64,000 nt of DNA from W0P28-013 sp963621145 (GCA_963621145.1 CAVFDI010000001.1:62001-126000); one strand, 5' to 3'; shown: positions 1-8,332, counted from the stretch's first letter. Program-made: numbers and translations. Notes: generated by a model from the letters alone, not told the origin.

Positions 1-30
1 ACATATTGCAGAAATTGCTCGTTCATTTTG

Positions 31-62
31 CAAAGATAGTGTTTTTTTGCAAAAGTGGCAAG
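31..62 (-). promoter_or_regulatory. Candidate minus-strand promoter leaving the window
   Basis: On the minus strand a TATCTTTG -7 box (31-38) follows CTTG (59-62) with a 20-nt spacer, close to the Bacteroidota form TTTG-N19/20-TAnnTTTG. It would drive a gene to the left of the window. Nothing else is seen in 1-142, which is AT-rich. Confidence 0.4.
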
Positions 63-142
63 AGGGTGTGAAGAAGAGATATTAAAATTTTGCAAGAAAA
101 TGTTTGTCGATTAAAAATAAATGATTGTTTAGGTTGATTTTG

Positions 143-174
143 CATACAACAACGAGCGCAGGATTTTTTTCTGC
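143..174. repeat. 32-bp direct repeat, left copy, flanking the PIN module
   Basis: The 32 bases are identical to 879-910. The copies start 736 bp apart and contain the toxin-antitoxin pair between them. In this copy the sequence after CTGC diverges, so the hairpin seen in the right copy is incomplete. Confidence 0.85.
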
Positions 175-178
175 CTTG

Positions 179-209
179 TTTGTTTATCTACAAAAAAAAT
201 GTATCTTTG
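179..209 (+). promoter_or_regulatory. Promoter of the toxin-antitoxin operon
   Basis: TTTG (179-182), a 19-nt spacer and TATCTTTG (202-209) match the Bacteroidota consensus. The antitoxin ATG is 27 nt downstream of the -7 box, which supports a start at 236 rather than any upstream codon. Confidence 0.65.
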
Positions 210-235
210 CCATTACTTTGAAAATCGAAAAAACT

Positions 236-457
236 ATGGAAGCAATCACTTTTAGTCCAGCGCAGGTGCATGTATTCAATCTTGTTTCGCATATCAAGTC
301 TAGCGAAGGATTGGAGCAGTTGCGCAAACAATTGGCGGCTTTTTATGCGCAGCAAGTGGATAAAGAGATGGATGAACTATGGGAAAGCGGAAAATGGAAT
401 GAGCAAAAACTGCAATCGCTCCGTGGTTCCCATTTTCGTACACACTCTAGCAAATGA
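236..457 (+). CDS. Small antitoxin-like protein of a PIN-toxin operon
   Basis: This 73-residue acidic protein precedes a PIN-domain gene and overlaps it by 4 nt (ATGA), the usual order and coupling of a type II antitoxin-toxin pair. The start at 236 was chosen because a clear promoter ends at 209; codons further upstream would lie within or before it. The N-terminal half could be a short dimerisation or DNA-binding region and the C-terminal half is rich in Glu, Lys and Trp, as expected of a toxin-wrapping tail. I do not recognise a named antitoxin family in it, so the role rests mainly on gene order. By analogy it would bind and neutralise the PIN nuclease and repress its own promoter. Confidence 0.65.
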   Translation: MEAITFSPAQVHVFNLVSHIKSSEGLEQLRKQLAAFYAQQVDKEMDELWESGKWNEQKLQSLRGSHFRTHSSK

Positions 458-867
458 TTATGAGAGCGGTTGTTATTGATACGAATTGTTTGTTGCAGAT
501 AATTGCTCGTAAAAGTCCATATCGTCCGATATGGGATGCGTTTTTGACGAACAAATATCAATTGTGCGTGTCAAACGAAATTTTGGATGAGTATCAAGAG
601 GTATTAAGTCAGCAAATTACCTCTTCTGTGGCAGAAAATGTTGTGTTGATGATTTTGAATAGGGATAATGTACGGCTTGTCGATCCGCATTTTCACATGG
701 AATTGATTGCTGCAGATCCCGATGATAATAAATTTGTGGATTGCGCTTTTGCTGTTGGAGCTGATTATTTAGTATCGGAGGATTCTCATTTCAAAGTTTT
801 GCGAACAATCCCTTTCCCTCAACTAAATCTTGTCACGCTGGATGAATTCCTTCAAAGTTTGAGCTGA
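454..867 (+). CDS. PIN-domain toxin (putative ribonuclease)
   Basis: The 137-residue product is a single PIN domain. It starts with the hydrophobic strand and first catalytic Asp (VVIDTNCLL), has an internal Glu around the NEILDEY segment, and has the C-terminal acidic pair in DPDDNKFVDCA plus VSEDSHF, the layout of the metal-binding pocket of PIN nucleases. It fits the group annotated as putative toxin-antitoxin component, PIN family. Known members cut RNA using Mg2+ or Mn2+ and are held inactive by the adjoining antitoxin. The start may be ATG 454 or ATG 460; 454 gives the 4-nt overlap with the antitoxin gene. The pair is bracketed by identical 32-bp repeats, which suggests recent gain. Confidence 0.8.
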   Translation: MIMRAVVIDTNCLLQIIARKSPYRPIWDAFLTNKYQLCVSNEILDEYQEVLSQQITSSVAENVVLMILNRDNVRLVDPHFHMELIAADPDDNKFVDCAFAVGADYLVSEDSHFKVLRTIPFPQLNLVTLDEFLQSLS

Positions 868-878
868 TTTTTGTTGGA

Positions 879-910
879 CATACAACAACGAGCGCAGGAT
901 TTTTTTCTGC
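879..910. repeat. 32-bp direct repeat, right copy, flanking the PIN module
   Basis: Identical to 143-174. This copy continues into the 3' arm of a hairpin, so the repeat overlaps a transcription terminator. Confidence 0.85.
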
Positions 911-921
911 GCTCGTATGTT
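889..921. terminator. Hairpin terminator between convergent genes
   Basis: CGAGCGCAG pairs with CTGCGCTCG around a T-rich loop, followed on the plus strand by a short T-run. It sits between the end of the PIN toxin gene and the 3' end of the convergent acetyltransferase pseudogene, so it may serve both. Confidence 0.7.
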
Positions 922-937
922 TTTATAGGGCTTTAAA

Positions 938-1244
938 TCAGCAATTCAGTGTTTTCACTACGCGGCATGGATTTCCAACGGCTATCGAGTTGTCGGGAAT
1001 GTCGCGAACCACTACCGAACCTGCGCCGATGGTGCAATTATTGCCGATGGTAACGCCAGGCAAGATGGTGGTGGAGCCGCCAATCCAGCAGTTGCTGCAA
1101 AATCTGTTGCAGTTCAGCGGTTTGGTTGGGCGGCGTGTTGTTGAATCGCCACAAAATATCTTTGCACGCTCCGATTTCGCAGAGCAACGCTTCGTCGCAG
1201 GCATCGTAAACCTGTCCAGCGAGCATTTTCTCTTTTTCGGTCAT
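938..1244 (-). pseudogene. Maltose O-acetyltransferase remnant with internal deletion
   Basis: Two reading frames on the minus strand make up one broken gene. The first (from ATG 1244) encodes the N-terminal maltose-acetyltransferase segment, [10 protein letters not shown] then RFNNTPP and LQQILQQLL. The second, in another frame, encodes the C-terminal end of a left-handed beta-helix acetyltransferase: [15 protein letters not shown], then [11 protein letters not shown] and AVGNPCRVV. The halves meet near 1085-1095. Family members are about 185-200 residues; here roughly 80 residues of the hexapeptide-repeat core, including the usual catalytic-His segment, are missing and the frame changes at the join. 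It is therefore read as a non-functional deletion product. The promoter-like box at 1289-1296 is still present. Confidence 0.8.
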
Positions 1245-1288
1245 TTTTTCTGATTTTTAGGCGTTTAATTAATCGGAATTTTAGTCCA

Positions 1289-1296
1289 CAAAGGTA
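1289..1296 (-). promoter_or_regulatory. -7 box (TACCTTTG) upstream of the acetyltransferase remnant
   Basis: TACCTTTG on the minus strand fits the Bacteroidota -7 consensus about 45 nt before the remnant's ATG. No clear -33 TTTG is seen at the right distance. Confidence 0.4.
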
Positions 1297-1457
1297 GCGC
1301 AAAAAGTCGGAAAAATGCGCCAATTTCTCACTAAAATAACAAAAACAATAAAAAATCATCGAAAAACGATAAAAATTTTGGTGGTTTCAAAAAAAAATTT
1401 TTACTTTGCAGGCTGAATTCGTGTGTAATCATTTTTTGACTAGAAAAATACCTCGAT

Positions 1458-2120
1458 ATGAAACGCATTCGCATACTTTGTTCGTTGTTGCTTTTGAGCC
1501 TTTTTATCGGCATTTTTCAAGAGTCGGTCATGTCGTTTGTCGAAGGTTTTCGGCTGGGACTGAGTGTGGCCGATTTCACCGAAAGCAATGGTTTGGACGA
1601 GGATACTTTTGTGTCGCTCGATGTGAAAACCACTGCGCCGCAGTTGCAACCCGAACTTTTGAACGCCAGCGATAGCACGCTTGTGGTGATGGCACCATCG
1701 ACTGTGGCGGTGTCGCTGTTCTATCCGCAAGGGCAAATGCATCGCAACGCATTGCAGCAATGCATCGCCATTTTTGGTACGGTGCTGAGTTTTGTGAGCA
1801 TCGCCATTTTCTTCTATCTGATTGTGCTATTGGTGAAAATCATTCTCTCGTTCCGCCGCGGGCAGATGTTCAACGAGCAGAACATTCGCCGAATAAACAT
1901 CATTGGCGTCGGATTTTTGGTGCTTGGCGTGCTGAATACGCTTTGGAGCGCGCTGAATGTCTATCTAGCATCGAGTGTGGTGATGCTGCAAGGTTACGAA
2001 TTTTCGTACGCCAAAGTGGTCGATTGGGACTACATCATCGTAGGATTTGTAATTTTGGTGATGAACGAGGTGTTGCGGCTCGCCACCAACATGAAAAAGG
2101 AACAAGATTTGACCATCTAA
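1458..2120 (+). CDS. DUF2975 family membrane protein
   Basis: The 220-residue protein has four predicted membrane segments: about 4-24, 105-130, 150-172 and 192-212, with an extracytoplasmic loop of about 80 residues after the first. The motif FRRGQMFNEQNIRRI between segments two and three and the overall layout match the DUF2975 family, whose biochemical role is unknown. It is followed 23 nt later by a small HTH gene, a pairing common for this family in Bacteroidota and Firmicutes, which suggests that the regulator controls or responds to the membrane protein. The ATG at 1458 is the first in frame and opens a good signal-anchor. Confidence 0.8.
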   Translation: MKRIRILCSLLLLSLFIGIFQESVMSFVEGFRLGLSVADFTESNGLDEDTFVSLDVKTTAPQLQPELLNASDSTLVVMAPSTVAVSLFYPQGQMHRNALQQCIAIFGTVLSFVSIAIFFYLIVLLVKIILSFRRGQMFNEQNIRRINIIGVGFLVLGVLNTLWSALNVYLASSVVMLQGYEFSYAKVVDWDYIIVGFVILVMNEVLRLATNMKKEQDLTI

Positions 2121-2143
2121 ATTTTTTTGGGGAGAGTAGAATT

Positions 2144-2359
2144 ATGCCGATAGTTGTGAATTTAGATGTGATGATGGCAAAGCGCAAAATGTCGCTCAAC
2201 GAATTGTCGGAGCGCGTAGATGTTACGCCAGCCAACCTGTCCATTTTGAAGACGGGCAAAGCCAAAGCCATTCGTTTCAGCACGCTCGAAGCCGTGTGCC
2301 GCGCACTGAAGTGCCAGCCAGGCGACATTTTGGAATTTTCTGATAACGAAAACGAGTAG
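2144..2359 (+). CDS. Small XRE-type HTH transcriptional regulator (YozG-like)
   Basis: A 71-residue protein consisting of a single helix-turn-helix of the Cro/C1 type: LNELSERVDVTPANLSIL forms helices 2-3 and AIRFSTLEAVCRALKC helices 4-5, ending GDILEF as in YozG-like regulators. There is no ligand-binding domain. It lies 23 nt after the DUF2975 gene and is probably cotranscribed. The start at ATG 2144 is preceded by GGGGAGAG, a plausible ribosome-binding site, and excludes the long out-of-context N-terminus obtained by reading back into the upstream gene. Confidence 0.85.
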   Translation: MPIVVNLDVMMAKRKMSLNELSERVDVTPANLSILKTGKAKAIRFSTLEAVCRALKCQPGDILEFSDNENE

Positions 2360-2417
2360 TTAATCGATTGATAATTAGTAAGTTGTTTTAATAAAAATCA
2401 AATCAAAATTTGATCGT

Positions 2418-5369
2418 ATGAAAAAAAGAATTTTGACGCTCGTGGCCATTGTGGCTGCCGTTGCTACAGCGGCATTTGCACAGCAAAATCCGAGCAAAGG
2501 TTTCACGCAGTACACGCTCAGCAATGGTCTGACCGTTTATCTGTGGGAAGATCACAACCAACCCGATGTTCACGGTCGCGTGGTTTGCCGCGCTGGTGCA
2601 GTGGACGAACCTGCCGACTACACAGGTCTTGCACACTATTTGGAACACATGCTTTTCAAAGGCACCGACCAAATTGGTGCGCTCAACTGGGAAAAAGAAA
2701 AACCATTGTACGAAGAGATTATTCGCTTGTACGACGAGTTGGCCAAAGTGCCGATGAAAGATGAGAAAAAACGCGATGAATTGACCAAAAAAATCAACGA
2801 AGTGTCGCGCGAGGCTGCACAGTATGGTGCAACCGACGATTTTTCGAATCTGATCGAAGGCATTGGCGGCGAAGATCTGAACGCATTCACAAGTTACGAC
2901 CTTACGGCCTATTTCAACAATTTCCCCGCATTCCAAATGGAGAAATGGCTCGAAATAAATTCGGAGCGTCTGCGCAATCCTGTGTTCCGCTCGTTCCAAG
3001 CCGAGTTGGAAAATGTGTTCGAAGAGTACAACATGTACCAAGACTACAACAGCACGCATGTGAACGAATTTATGCTCGAAAACCTCTACAAAGGTCACCC
3101 CTACGAGCGCGATGTGATAGGCAAAGTGGAGCATTTGCGCAACCCAAGCCTTTCGCCGCTCATCGAATTTTTCCACACTTGGTACGTGCCAAACAACATG
3201 TGCCTTTTGTTGGTTGGTAATTTCGATACCGAAGAGGTGAAACCTTTGGTGGAAAAATATTTCGGTCGTTTGGAGGCAAAACCGCTGCCCGAGCGCGAAC
3301 ATTTCACCGCAACCGATTTCGCTGGTAATCCGAAAGTTTCGAAAAAACTTGGCTATTATCCCGAAATTATTTGGGGCTACAATGGCGTGAAAGAGGGCGA
3401 CAAAGATGAATTGCTCATCGATTTCACGTTGGCAATGCTCAACAACGGTCACAGCACTGGTTTGTTCGATAAACTGATGCTCGATGGCGACATCATGGCT
3501 GCTTATGCCGAAAGCGATGCCCGCCGCGATCTCGGTCGCATTATGCTCATTGGCATTCCTTACTACGATGTGGCTCAAGGTCAGTACGAATCGAACGCTG
3601 CCACCGAAAAAATGATTATGAAAGAGGTCGACAAACTGAAAAATGGTCAGTTCGAGGATTGGTTGTTCAAATCGGTGAAAGAGCAAATGCTGCAAGAGAC
3701 GCAGTTGATGTTCGAAGAATCGGACAACAAAGTGAACATGCTCACCTACGCTTTTGCCTACAATCAGCCAGTAGAAAGCTACTTTACGCAGGCCGACCGC
3801 ATCAACGCCATCACGCGCGACGATGTGCAACGCTGCGCTCAAAAATACCTGACAGGCAATCACGTAACCATCACTGTGGAAGAAGGCACGCCTAAAAAGA
3901 ATAAGCTGAAAAAGCCTGATATTCAGCCACTTGATCCGCCAAAAGAGAATGTAACTGCATACGACGAGAAAATCAAAAATATGCCTGTTGGCGCAGTGAA
4001 AGAGGAGTACAACAACTTTGCCGATGTTACTAAAACTAAACTCTACAACGATGTAACGCTCTTCTGCACCGAAAACAAAGAGAACGACATTTTCACGCTC
4101 ACTTTGAAATATGGTGTTGGCACCGACAAAATGCCAAAACTCGAATATGCCACGCAGTTGATGAATTCCGCTGGCGTAATGCCAAATGTAGATGCACAAA
4201 GTCTGCGCCGCCAATTCAGCGAACTTGGTGCAAGTTGCTCCTACTCGGTGAGCGATAGCTATTTCTACATCACGCTGATGGGCGACGAGAAAAATCTGTC
4301 GGAAATCTGCAAACTGATGACGCGTCAAACGCTCTTCCCAAAACTCGACAACAAACAACTCGAGAGCGTGATTGGTAGCGTAATCAATGGTCGTCTTACC
4401 GAAAAGAAAGATCCTAGCACCGTTTCGTCGGCACTGATGGAATATGTGCTCTACAAGGATAAATCGAAATTTATCGACCGCATCGATGTGGAAGATATGT
4501 ACAGCGTAACCGCTACCGACGATGGCGATGTTTTGGTTAACTATTTGATTACCATTGGTGACCTGACTAAAACCATTATCGACGCAACGAACTACGAACT
4601 CGAAATTCACTTTGTGGGTAAAACGCCAGCCAACGAGGTTGCCGAAATTTGCCGTCGCGACCTGCCTTTGAAAGAGGGCTTGACCAAGAGCGAATCGCCT
4701 GTGATCCGCGACCGTGCAAAATACGACCAACAGACCATCTTCTTCTTGCCAAATGCCGATATGCAGCAGGCCAAAATCTACTTCTACATCAATGGTCAGC
4801 CCTACGACATTGCACAAGATGTGCCAACTGATGCCTTCAACCAATACTTCAGTGGCGGTTTCAGTGGCTTGGTAATGAACGAAATTCGCGAAAAACGCTC
4901 GATGGCTTACACCGCCTACGGACAAATGGTTACGCCAGAACTTCCGGGCAAAGATGCCTATTTGATAGGTTATGTCGGCACGCAAGGCGACAAAGTGGCT
5001 GATGCCGTCGATGTCTACCTCGATCTGCTCACCAACATGCCACTTTACCCAGAGCGTTTGGAGAACATCAAAACCTATCTGCGCCAAGCGGCACTCACAA
5101 CCAAACCTTCGTTCCGTAACAAGAGTCTCGTCTTCGACTATTGGCAACGACTTGGCTACAACGACGATCCCGCTCGCGTGAATATGCCAAAAATTGATGG
5201 TCTACAATTCGACGAAATCAGCGATTTCTACAACAAATACATCAAAGGACAACCTGTTGTTGTGGTCATCACTGGCGACCCGAAAACCATCAACCTGAAA
5301 GCGATTCAGGCAAAATGGGGCAAAGTTACTAAACTCAGCACCTCGAGATTGTTCAAGGGTGGTTTCTAA
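2418..5369 (+). CDS. Periplasmic M16 family zinc metallopeptidase (two-copy, insulinase/pitrilysin-like)
   Basis: The 983-residue product has a signal peptide (residues 1-21) and the inverted zinc motif HxxEH as H73-YLE-H77, with the third ligand expected in the ELENVFEEYN segment downstream. It has the double length of pitrilysin-type M16 enzymes: an active N-terminal half and a C-terminal half without the zinc motif, the latter around residues 540-960 with the usual R-Y-like substrate-clamp region EKRSMAYTAYGQ. Such proteins degrade peptides in the periplasm of Bacteroidota. The gene stands alone, with a hairpin terminator after it (5393-5428). A 914-codon open frame on the opposite strand is a compositional shadow. 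Confidence 0.92.
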   Translation: MKKRILTLVAIVAAVATAAFAQQNPSKGFTQYTLSNGLTVYLWEDHNQPDVHGRVVCRAGAVDEPADYTGLAHYLEHMLFKGTDQIGALNWEKEKPLYEEIIRLYDELAKVPMKDEKKRDELTKKINEVSREAAQYGATDDFSNLIEGIGGEDLNAFTSYDLTAYFNNFPAFQMEKWLEINSERLRNPVFRSFQAELENVFEEYNMYQDYNSTHVNEFMLENLYKGHPYERDVIGKVEHLRNPSLSPLIEFFHTWYVPNNMCLLLVGNFDTEEVKPLVEKYFGRLEAKPLPEREHFTATDFAGNPKVSKKLGYYPEIIWGYNGVKEGDKDELLIDFTLAMLNNGHSTGLFDKLMLDGDIMAAYAESDARRDLGRIMLIGIPYYDVAQGQYESNAATEKMIMKEVDKLKNGQFEDWLFKSVKEQMLQETQLMFEESDNKVNMLTYAFAYNQPVESYFTQADRINAITRDDVQRCAQKYLTGNHVTITVEEGTPKKNKLKKPDIQPLDPPKENVTAYDEKIKNMPVGAVKEEYNNFADVTKTKLYNDVTLFCTENKENDIFTLTLKYGVGTDKMPKLEYATQLMNSAGVMPNVDAQSLRRQFSELGASCSYSVSDSYFYITLMGDEKNLSEICKLMTRQTLFPKLDNKQLESVIGSVINGRLTEKKDPSTVSSALMEYVLYKDKSKFIDRIDVEDMYSVTATDDGDVLVNYLITIGDLTKTIIDATNYELEIHFVGKTPANEVAEICRRDLPLKEGLTKSESPVIRDRAKYDQQTIFFLPNADMQQAKIYFYINGQPYDIAQDVPTDAFNQYFSGGFSGLVMNEIREKRSMAYTAYGQMVTPELPGKDAYLIGYVGTQGDKVADAVDVYLDLLTNMPLYPERLENIKTYLRQAALTTKPSFRNKSLVFDYWQRLGYNDDPARVNMPKIDGLQFDEISDFYNKYIKGQPVVVVITGDPKTINLKAIQAKWGKVTKLSTSRLFKGGF

Positions 5370-5392
5370 CTTGCTGAAAAACAAAACATTGT

Positions 5393-5428
5393 AGAGACGC
5401 AGTTTCGACTGCGCCTCTGCGTGTTTTT
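5393..5428 (+). terminator. Hairpin terminator after the M16 gene
   Basis: AGAGACGCAGT and ACTGCGCCTCT pair (one mismatch) around a TTCG tetraloop, followed by GCGTGTTTTTC. The GTAGAGACGC form resembles palindromes dispersed in other Bacteroidota genomes, so it may be a repeated terminator element. Confidence 0.7.
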
Positions 5429-5458
5429 CTATAAATCTATTGAAACAGCGCGAAGCGC

Positions 5459-5510
5459 AATCTGAAATCTGAAATCTGAAATTTGAAATCTGAAATCTGA
5501 AATTTGAAAT
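5459..5510. repeat. Heptad tandem array (AAATCTG/AAATTTG, about 7 units)
   Basis: A 7-bp unit AAATCTG, with AAATTTG variants, is repeated about seven times directly before ndk, ending 9 nt before its ATG and covering the place of the ribosome-binding site. Confidence 0.9.
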
Positions 5511-5518
5511 CCCTCTCT

Positions 5519-5980
5519 ATGGAAAAGACTCTCGTAATCATCAAACCGGGCGCGGTACAACGCAATCTGATTGGCGAAATCATCACCCGTTTCGAGCGCA
5601 AAGGCCTGCAACTTCAAGGTCTGAAAATGATTCAACTCGACGATCGCATTCTGGCCGAACACTATGCACACCTCACCGACAAACCATTTTTCCCAACCAT
5701 CTGTGCCTCGATGAAGGCTTCGCCCGTAATCGTCTGCTGCTGGGCTGGCGTTGACGCAGTGCAAGTGGTGCGCAATATGACTGGCGTTACCAATTCGCGC
5801 AATGCGCAACCGGGCACCATTCGTGGCGATTTTGGCATGAGCATGCAAGAAAATATTATTCACACCAGCGATTCAGTTGAAAATGCCGCCATCGAATTGG
5901 CGCGTTTCTTCCGCCCCGAGGAGATGTTCGATTATTCCATCGCCACGCAACAGTTTGTCTACTCAATAACCGAGAAATGA
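5519..5980 (+). CDS. ndk: Nucleoside diphosphate kinase
   Basis: The 153-residue protein has the full NDK fold: MEKTLVIIKPGAVQRNLIG at the start, the FPTICASMKASPVIVCCW region, and the GTIRGDFG segment followed by the catalytic-His motif NIIHTSDSVENA. It transfers the gamma phosphate between NTPs and NDPs through a phospho-His. Length agrees with bacterial NDKs, and ATG 5519 gives the standard N-terminus; a TTG five codons earlier lies within the heptad array and is unlikely. The stop overlaps the next start by 4 nt, so the murein hydrolase gene is probably translationally coupled. Confidence 0.97.
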   Translation: MEKTLVIIKPGAVQRNLIGEIITRFERKGLQLQGLKMIQLDDRILAEHYAHLTDKPFFPTICASMKASPVIVCCWAGVDAVQVVRNMTGVTNSRNAQPGTIRGDFGMSMQENIIHTSDSVENAAIELARFFRPEEMFDYSIATQQFVYSITEK

Positions 5981-6852
5981 TGCGCAGCGTTCGTTTTCTG
6001 CTGCTGGGCGCAATGGCTTGCGCACCGGCAATTGTTCTGCACGCCCAAGAAATGCTCTCGAGCGACGATCTTGGCGACATCGACGAATTGAAAGACACTA
6101 CCGCTGTGGTCGATTCGCTGGTTCTCGATCCGACCTATCTCTACGGCTGTCCCGCTGCCGAACTCTATCACCATTCGTGGACTTCGCAGCGTATCAATCC
6201 CTATGGCGTAAAAATTGATAGCATTCCCGATTCTACGCTGATAGATGTGCACGATTTTGTCTATCCTACGGTGAGCAATCGCATCACATCGAATTTTGGC
6301 ATGCGGCGCTATCGTTGGCACTACGGCACCGACATCGGTCTGACTGTGGGCGATACCATTTTCTCGACGTTTGGCGGTTGCGTCCGCATCATCGACTACG
6401 AACCAAAAGGCTACGGACGCTATGTGGTGGTTCGCCATGACAATGGTTTGGAAACGGTCTATGCGCACCTTAGTCGTGTGCTTTGCCATCTCGACGAAGA
6501 GGTGGAGGCGGGTCAGCCCATTGCCCTTGGCGGAAACACTGGACGCAGCACTGGCCCGCACCTTCACTACGAAATTCGCTACCTTGGCAATGCTTTCAAC
6601 TCTGTGAAACTTATCGACTACGAAAATCGTTGCGCCCGTGGCGAGACTTACTTGATAACGCTGGCCGACACCTATAGCCACAACGCTGCATTGAAGGAGT
6701 TGGCAAAGGCAAAATATCACAAAGTGCGCAAGGGCGATACGCTCTCGGGAATTGCGCAGCGCTATGGCACTACAGTTTCGAAACTCTGCAAACTAAATCA
6801 TATCAGTTCCAAAAAAATTCTTCGCATCGGACAATCCATTCGGTACAGATAA
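5977..6852 (+). CDS. Secreted M23 peptidase with C-terminal LysM domain
   Basis: The 291-residue protein has a signal peptide (about 1-24), an M23 (LytM) zinc endopeptidase domain at about 100-215, and a LysM peptidoglycan-binding domain at about 246-290 (YHKVRKGDTLSGIAQRYG). Zinc ligands are visible as H115-xxx-D119 in HYGTD and H197 in GPHLHYE, with catalytic H164 in YAHLS. All active residues are present, so it should cut peptidoglycan cross-links rather than act only as an activator. It overlaps ndk by 4 nt. ATG 5977 and ATG 5980 are both possible starts; the first keeps the overlap. Confidence 0.93.
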   Translation: MMRSVRFLLLGAMACAPAIVLHAQEMLSSDDLGDIDELKDTTAVVDSLVLDPTYLYGCPAAELYHHSWTSQRINPYGVKIDSIPDSTLIDVHDFVYPTVSNRITSNFGMRRYRWHYGTDIGLTVGDTIFSTFGGCVRIIDYEPKGYGRYVVVRHDNGLETVYAHLSRVLCHLDEEVEAGQPIALGGNTGRSTGPHLHYEIRYLGNAFNSVKLIDYENRCARGETYLITLADTYSHNAALKELAKAKYHKVRKGDTLSGIAQRYGTTVSKLCKLNHISSKKILRIGQSIRYR

Positions 6853-6854
6853 TG

Positions 6855-6893
6855 TAATTATTTAATTATCTAATTTTCAATTACTTAATTAGA
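6855..6893. repeat. AT-rich 8-bp-period array
   Basis: TAATT recurs at 6855, 6863, 6871, about 6878 and 6886, giving a roughly 8-bp period just after the M23 gene and before the assembly gap. Confidence 0.6.
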
Positions 6894-6901
6894 TTTTGGG
6901 G

Positions 6902-6951
6902 NNNNNNNNNNNNNNNNNNNNNNNNNNNNNNNNNNNNNNNNNNNNNNNNNN
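6902..6951. other. Assembly gap (50 Ns)
   Basis: Fifty undetermined bases between the M23 gene and lpdA. A round 50 suggests a scaffolding spacer rather than a measured length, so genes or repeats may be missing here. Confidence 1.
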
Positions 6952-6958
6952 CTAGATT

Positions 6959-8296
6959 ATGTACGATTTTGCAATCATTGGTGGCGGACCTGCGGGCTAC
7001 ACGGCTGCCGAACGCGCCTCGAAGGCTGGTCTTAGCGTGGTGCTTTTCGAAAAAAATGCACTTGGCGGTGTTTGTCTCAACGAAGGCTGCATTCCTACGA
7101 AGACATTGCTCTATAGCGCAAAACTCTATCAAAACGCGCTCAGTTCGGCAAAATATGGCATTGCGGTTGGCGATGTGTCGTTCGATTTCGCAAAAATCAG
7201 CGCACGCAAAACCAAAGTGGTGCGCAAACTGAACGCAGGAATCCGTGCAAAACTGCAAAATGTTACGGTTGTTTTGGGCGAAGCAACGCTGAAAAGTGCC
7301 GATGAAATCGCCAAAATTGAGTGCAACGGCGATTTTTATGAGGCGAAAAAAGTTTTGCTCTGCAATGGCTCGTTAGTCTCTATTCCGCCAATAAAAGGCA
7401 CCGAAAATGGTCAGTTTTGGACTAGTCGCGAGGCGTTGCAGACCACCGAAGTGCCCGAAAGTATCGCAATTGTCGGTGGCGGCGTCATCGGAATGGAGTT
7501 TGCTGCGCTCTTTTCGGCGTTTGGTAGCAAAGTTTCGGTTGTTGAGATGGCGACTGAAATTTTGCCTGGTATCGATGGCGAAATTGCCTCACTTTTGCGA
7601 GCCGAATATACCAAGCGTGGTGTCGATTTTTACCTTGGCGCCAAGGTGCTTGAGTTGGGCGATGGATGCGTAAAATTTGCCGATGAAATGGGCGAAAAAT
7701 CAATTTCCGCTTCGCAAATTTTGCTGTGCGTTGGTCGCCGACCGAATCTGCAAAATATCGATCTCGATGCGCTGCATTTGCAGTTGGCTGGTCGCGGTTT
7801 GAAAGTGGACGAACACATGCTCACCACCAATCCGATAATCTATGCTGCTGGCGACATAAATGGCGTGTCGATGTTGGCTCACACTGCGGTGCGCGAGGCC
7901 GAAGTGGCGGTGGCTCATCTGCTTGGTAACGACGACTGCATGCGCTACGATGCCGTGCCTAGCGTGGTCTACACCAATCCCGAAGTGGCTGGCGTAGGCG
8001 CAACCGAACAATCGCTGCAGCGCGCTGGCATTGCCTATTGGGTAAAAAAATTGCCCATGACTTATTCTGGGCGATTTGTGGCTGAAAACGAGGGCGGCAA
8101 CGGACTTTGCAAACTGCTTTTCGATAACGAAAGTCATCTGATTGGCGCGCACATCATCGGAAATCCAGCGTCGGAACTGATTGCTACGGCTGCACTCGCC
8201 ATCGAGCAACACCTCGCCGCCGACGAATTTGGTAGTATCATCTTTCCGCACCCATCGGTAGGCGAAATCCTGAAAGAAACGGTGCATTCAAATTAA
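6959..8296 (+). CDS. lpdA: Dihydrolipoyl dehydrogenase (E3)
   Basis: The 445-residue flavoprotein has the FAD-binding GGGPAGYTAA motif at 8-17, the redox disulfide in GGVCLNEGCIP (C39 and C44), the NAD-binding GGGVIGMEFAALF at about 172-185, and the C-terminal dimerisation domain with the active HPSVGEIL (His) near 432-439. It reoxidises dihydrolipoamide of 2-oxoacid dehydrogenase or glycine cleavage complexes, passing electrons to NAD+. No E1 or E2 gene is nearby, although the assembly gap ends 7 nt before its ATG and hides the upstream context. The product is slightly shorter than the usual 460-475 residues but has all motifs. Confidence 0.95.
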   Translation: MYDFAIIGGGPAGYTAAERASKAGLSVVLFEKNALGGVCLNEGCIPTKTLLYSAKLYQNALSSAKYGIAVGDVSFDFAKISARKTKVVRKLNAGIRAKLQNVTVVLGEATLKSADEIAKIECNGDFYEAKKVLLCNGSLVSIPPIKGTENGQFWTSREALQTTEVPESIAIVGGGVIGMEFAALFSAFGSKVSVVEMATEILPGIDGEIASLLRAEYTKRGVDFYLGAKVLELGDGCVKFADEMGEKSISASQILLCVGRRPNLQNIDLDALHLQLAGRGLKVDEHMLTTNPIIYAAGDINGVSMLAHTAVREAEVAVAHLLGNDDCMRYDAVPSVVYTNPEVAGVGATEQSLQRAGIAYWVKKLPMTYSGRFVAENEGGNGLCKLLFDNESHLIGAHIIGNPASELIATAALAIEQHLAADEFGSIIFPHPSVGEILKETVHSN

Positions 8297-8311
8297 GAAT
8301 TTGTCCTCAAC

Positions 8312-8332
8312 TAGAAATTAGAAATCAGAAAT
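8312..8332. repeat. Heptad array containing the start codon of the TonB receptor
   Basis: TAGAAAT, TAGAAAT, CAGAAAT: three 7-bp units, the last supplying the first two bases of the ATG at 8331. Confidence 0.75.

Noticed and set aside
2403..5147. 914-codon open frame on the minus strand inside the M16 gene
   Set aside because: The plus-strand frame has a signal peptide, zinc motif and family-wide similarity. The antisense frame is rich in Phe, His and Val and has no recognisable domain; it results from codon usage.
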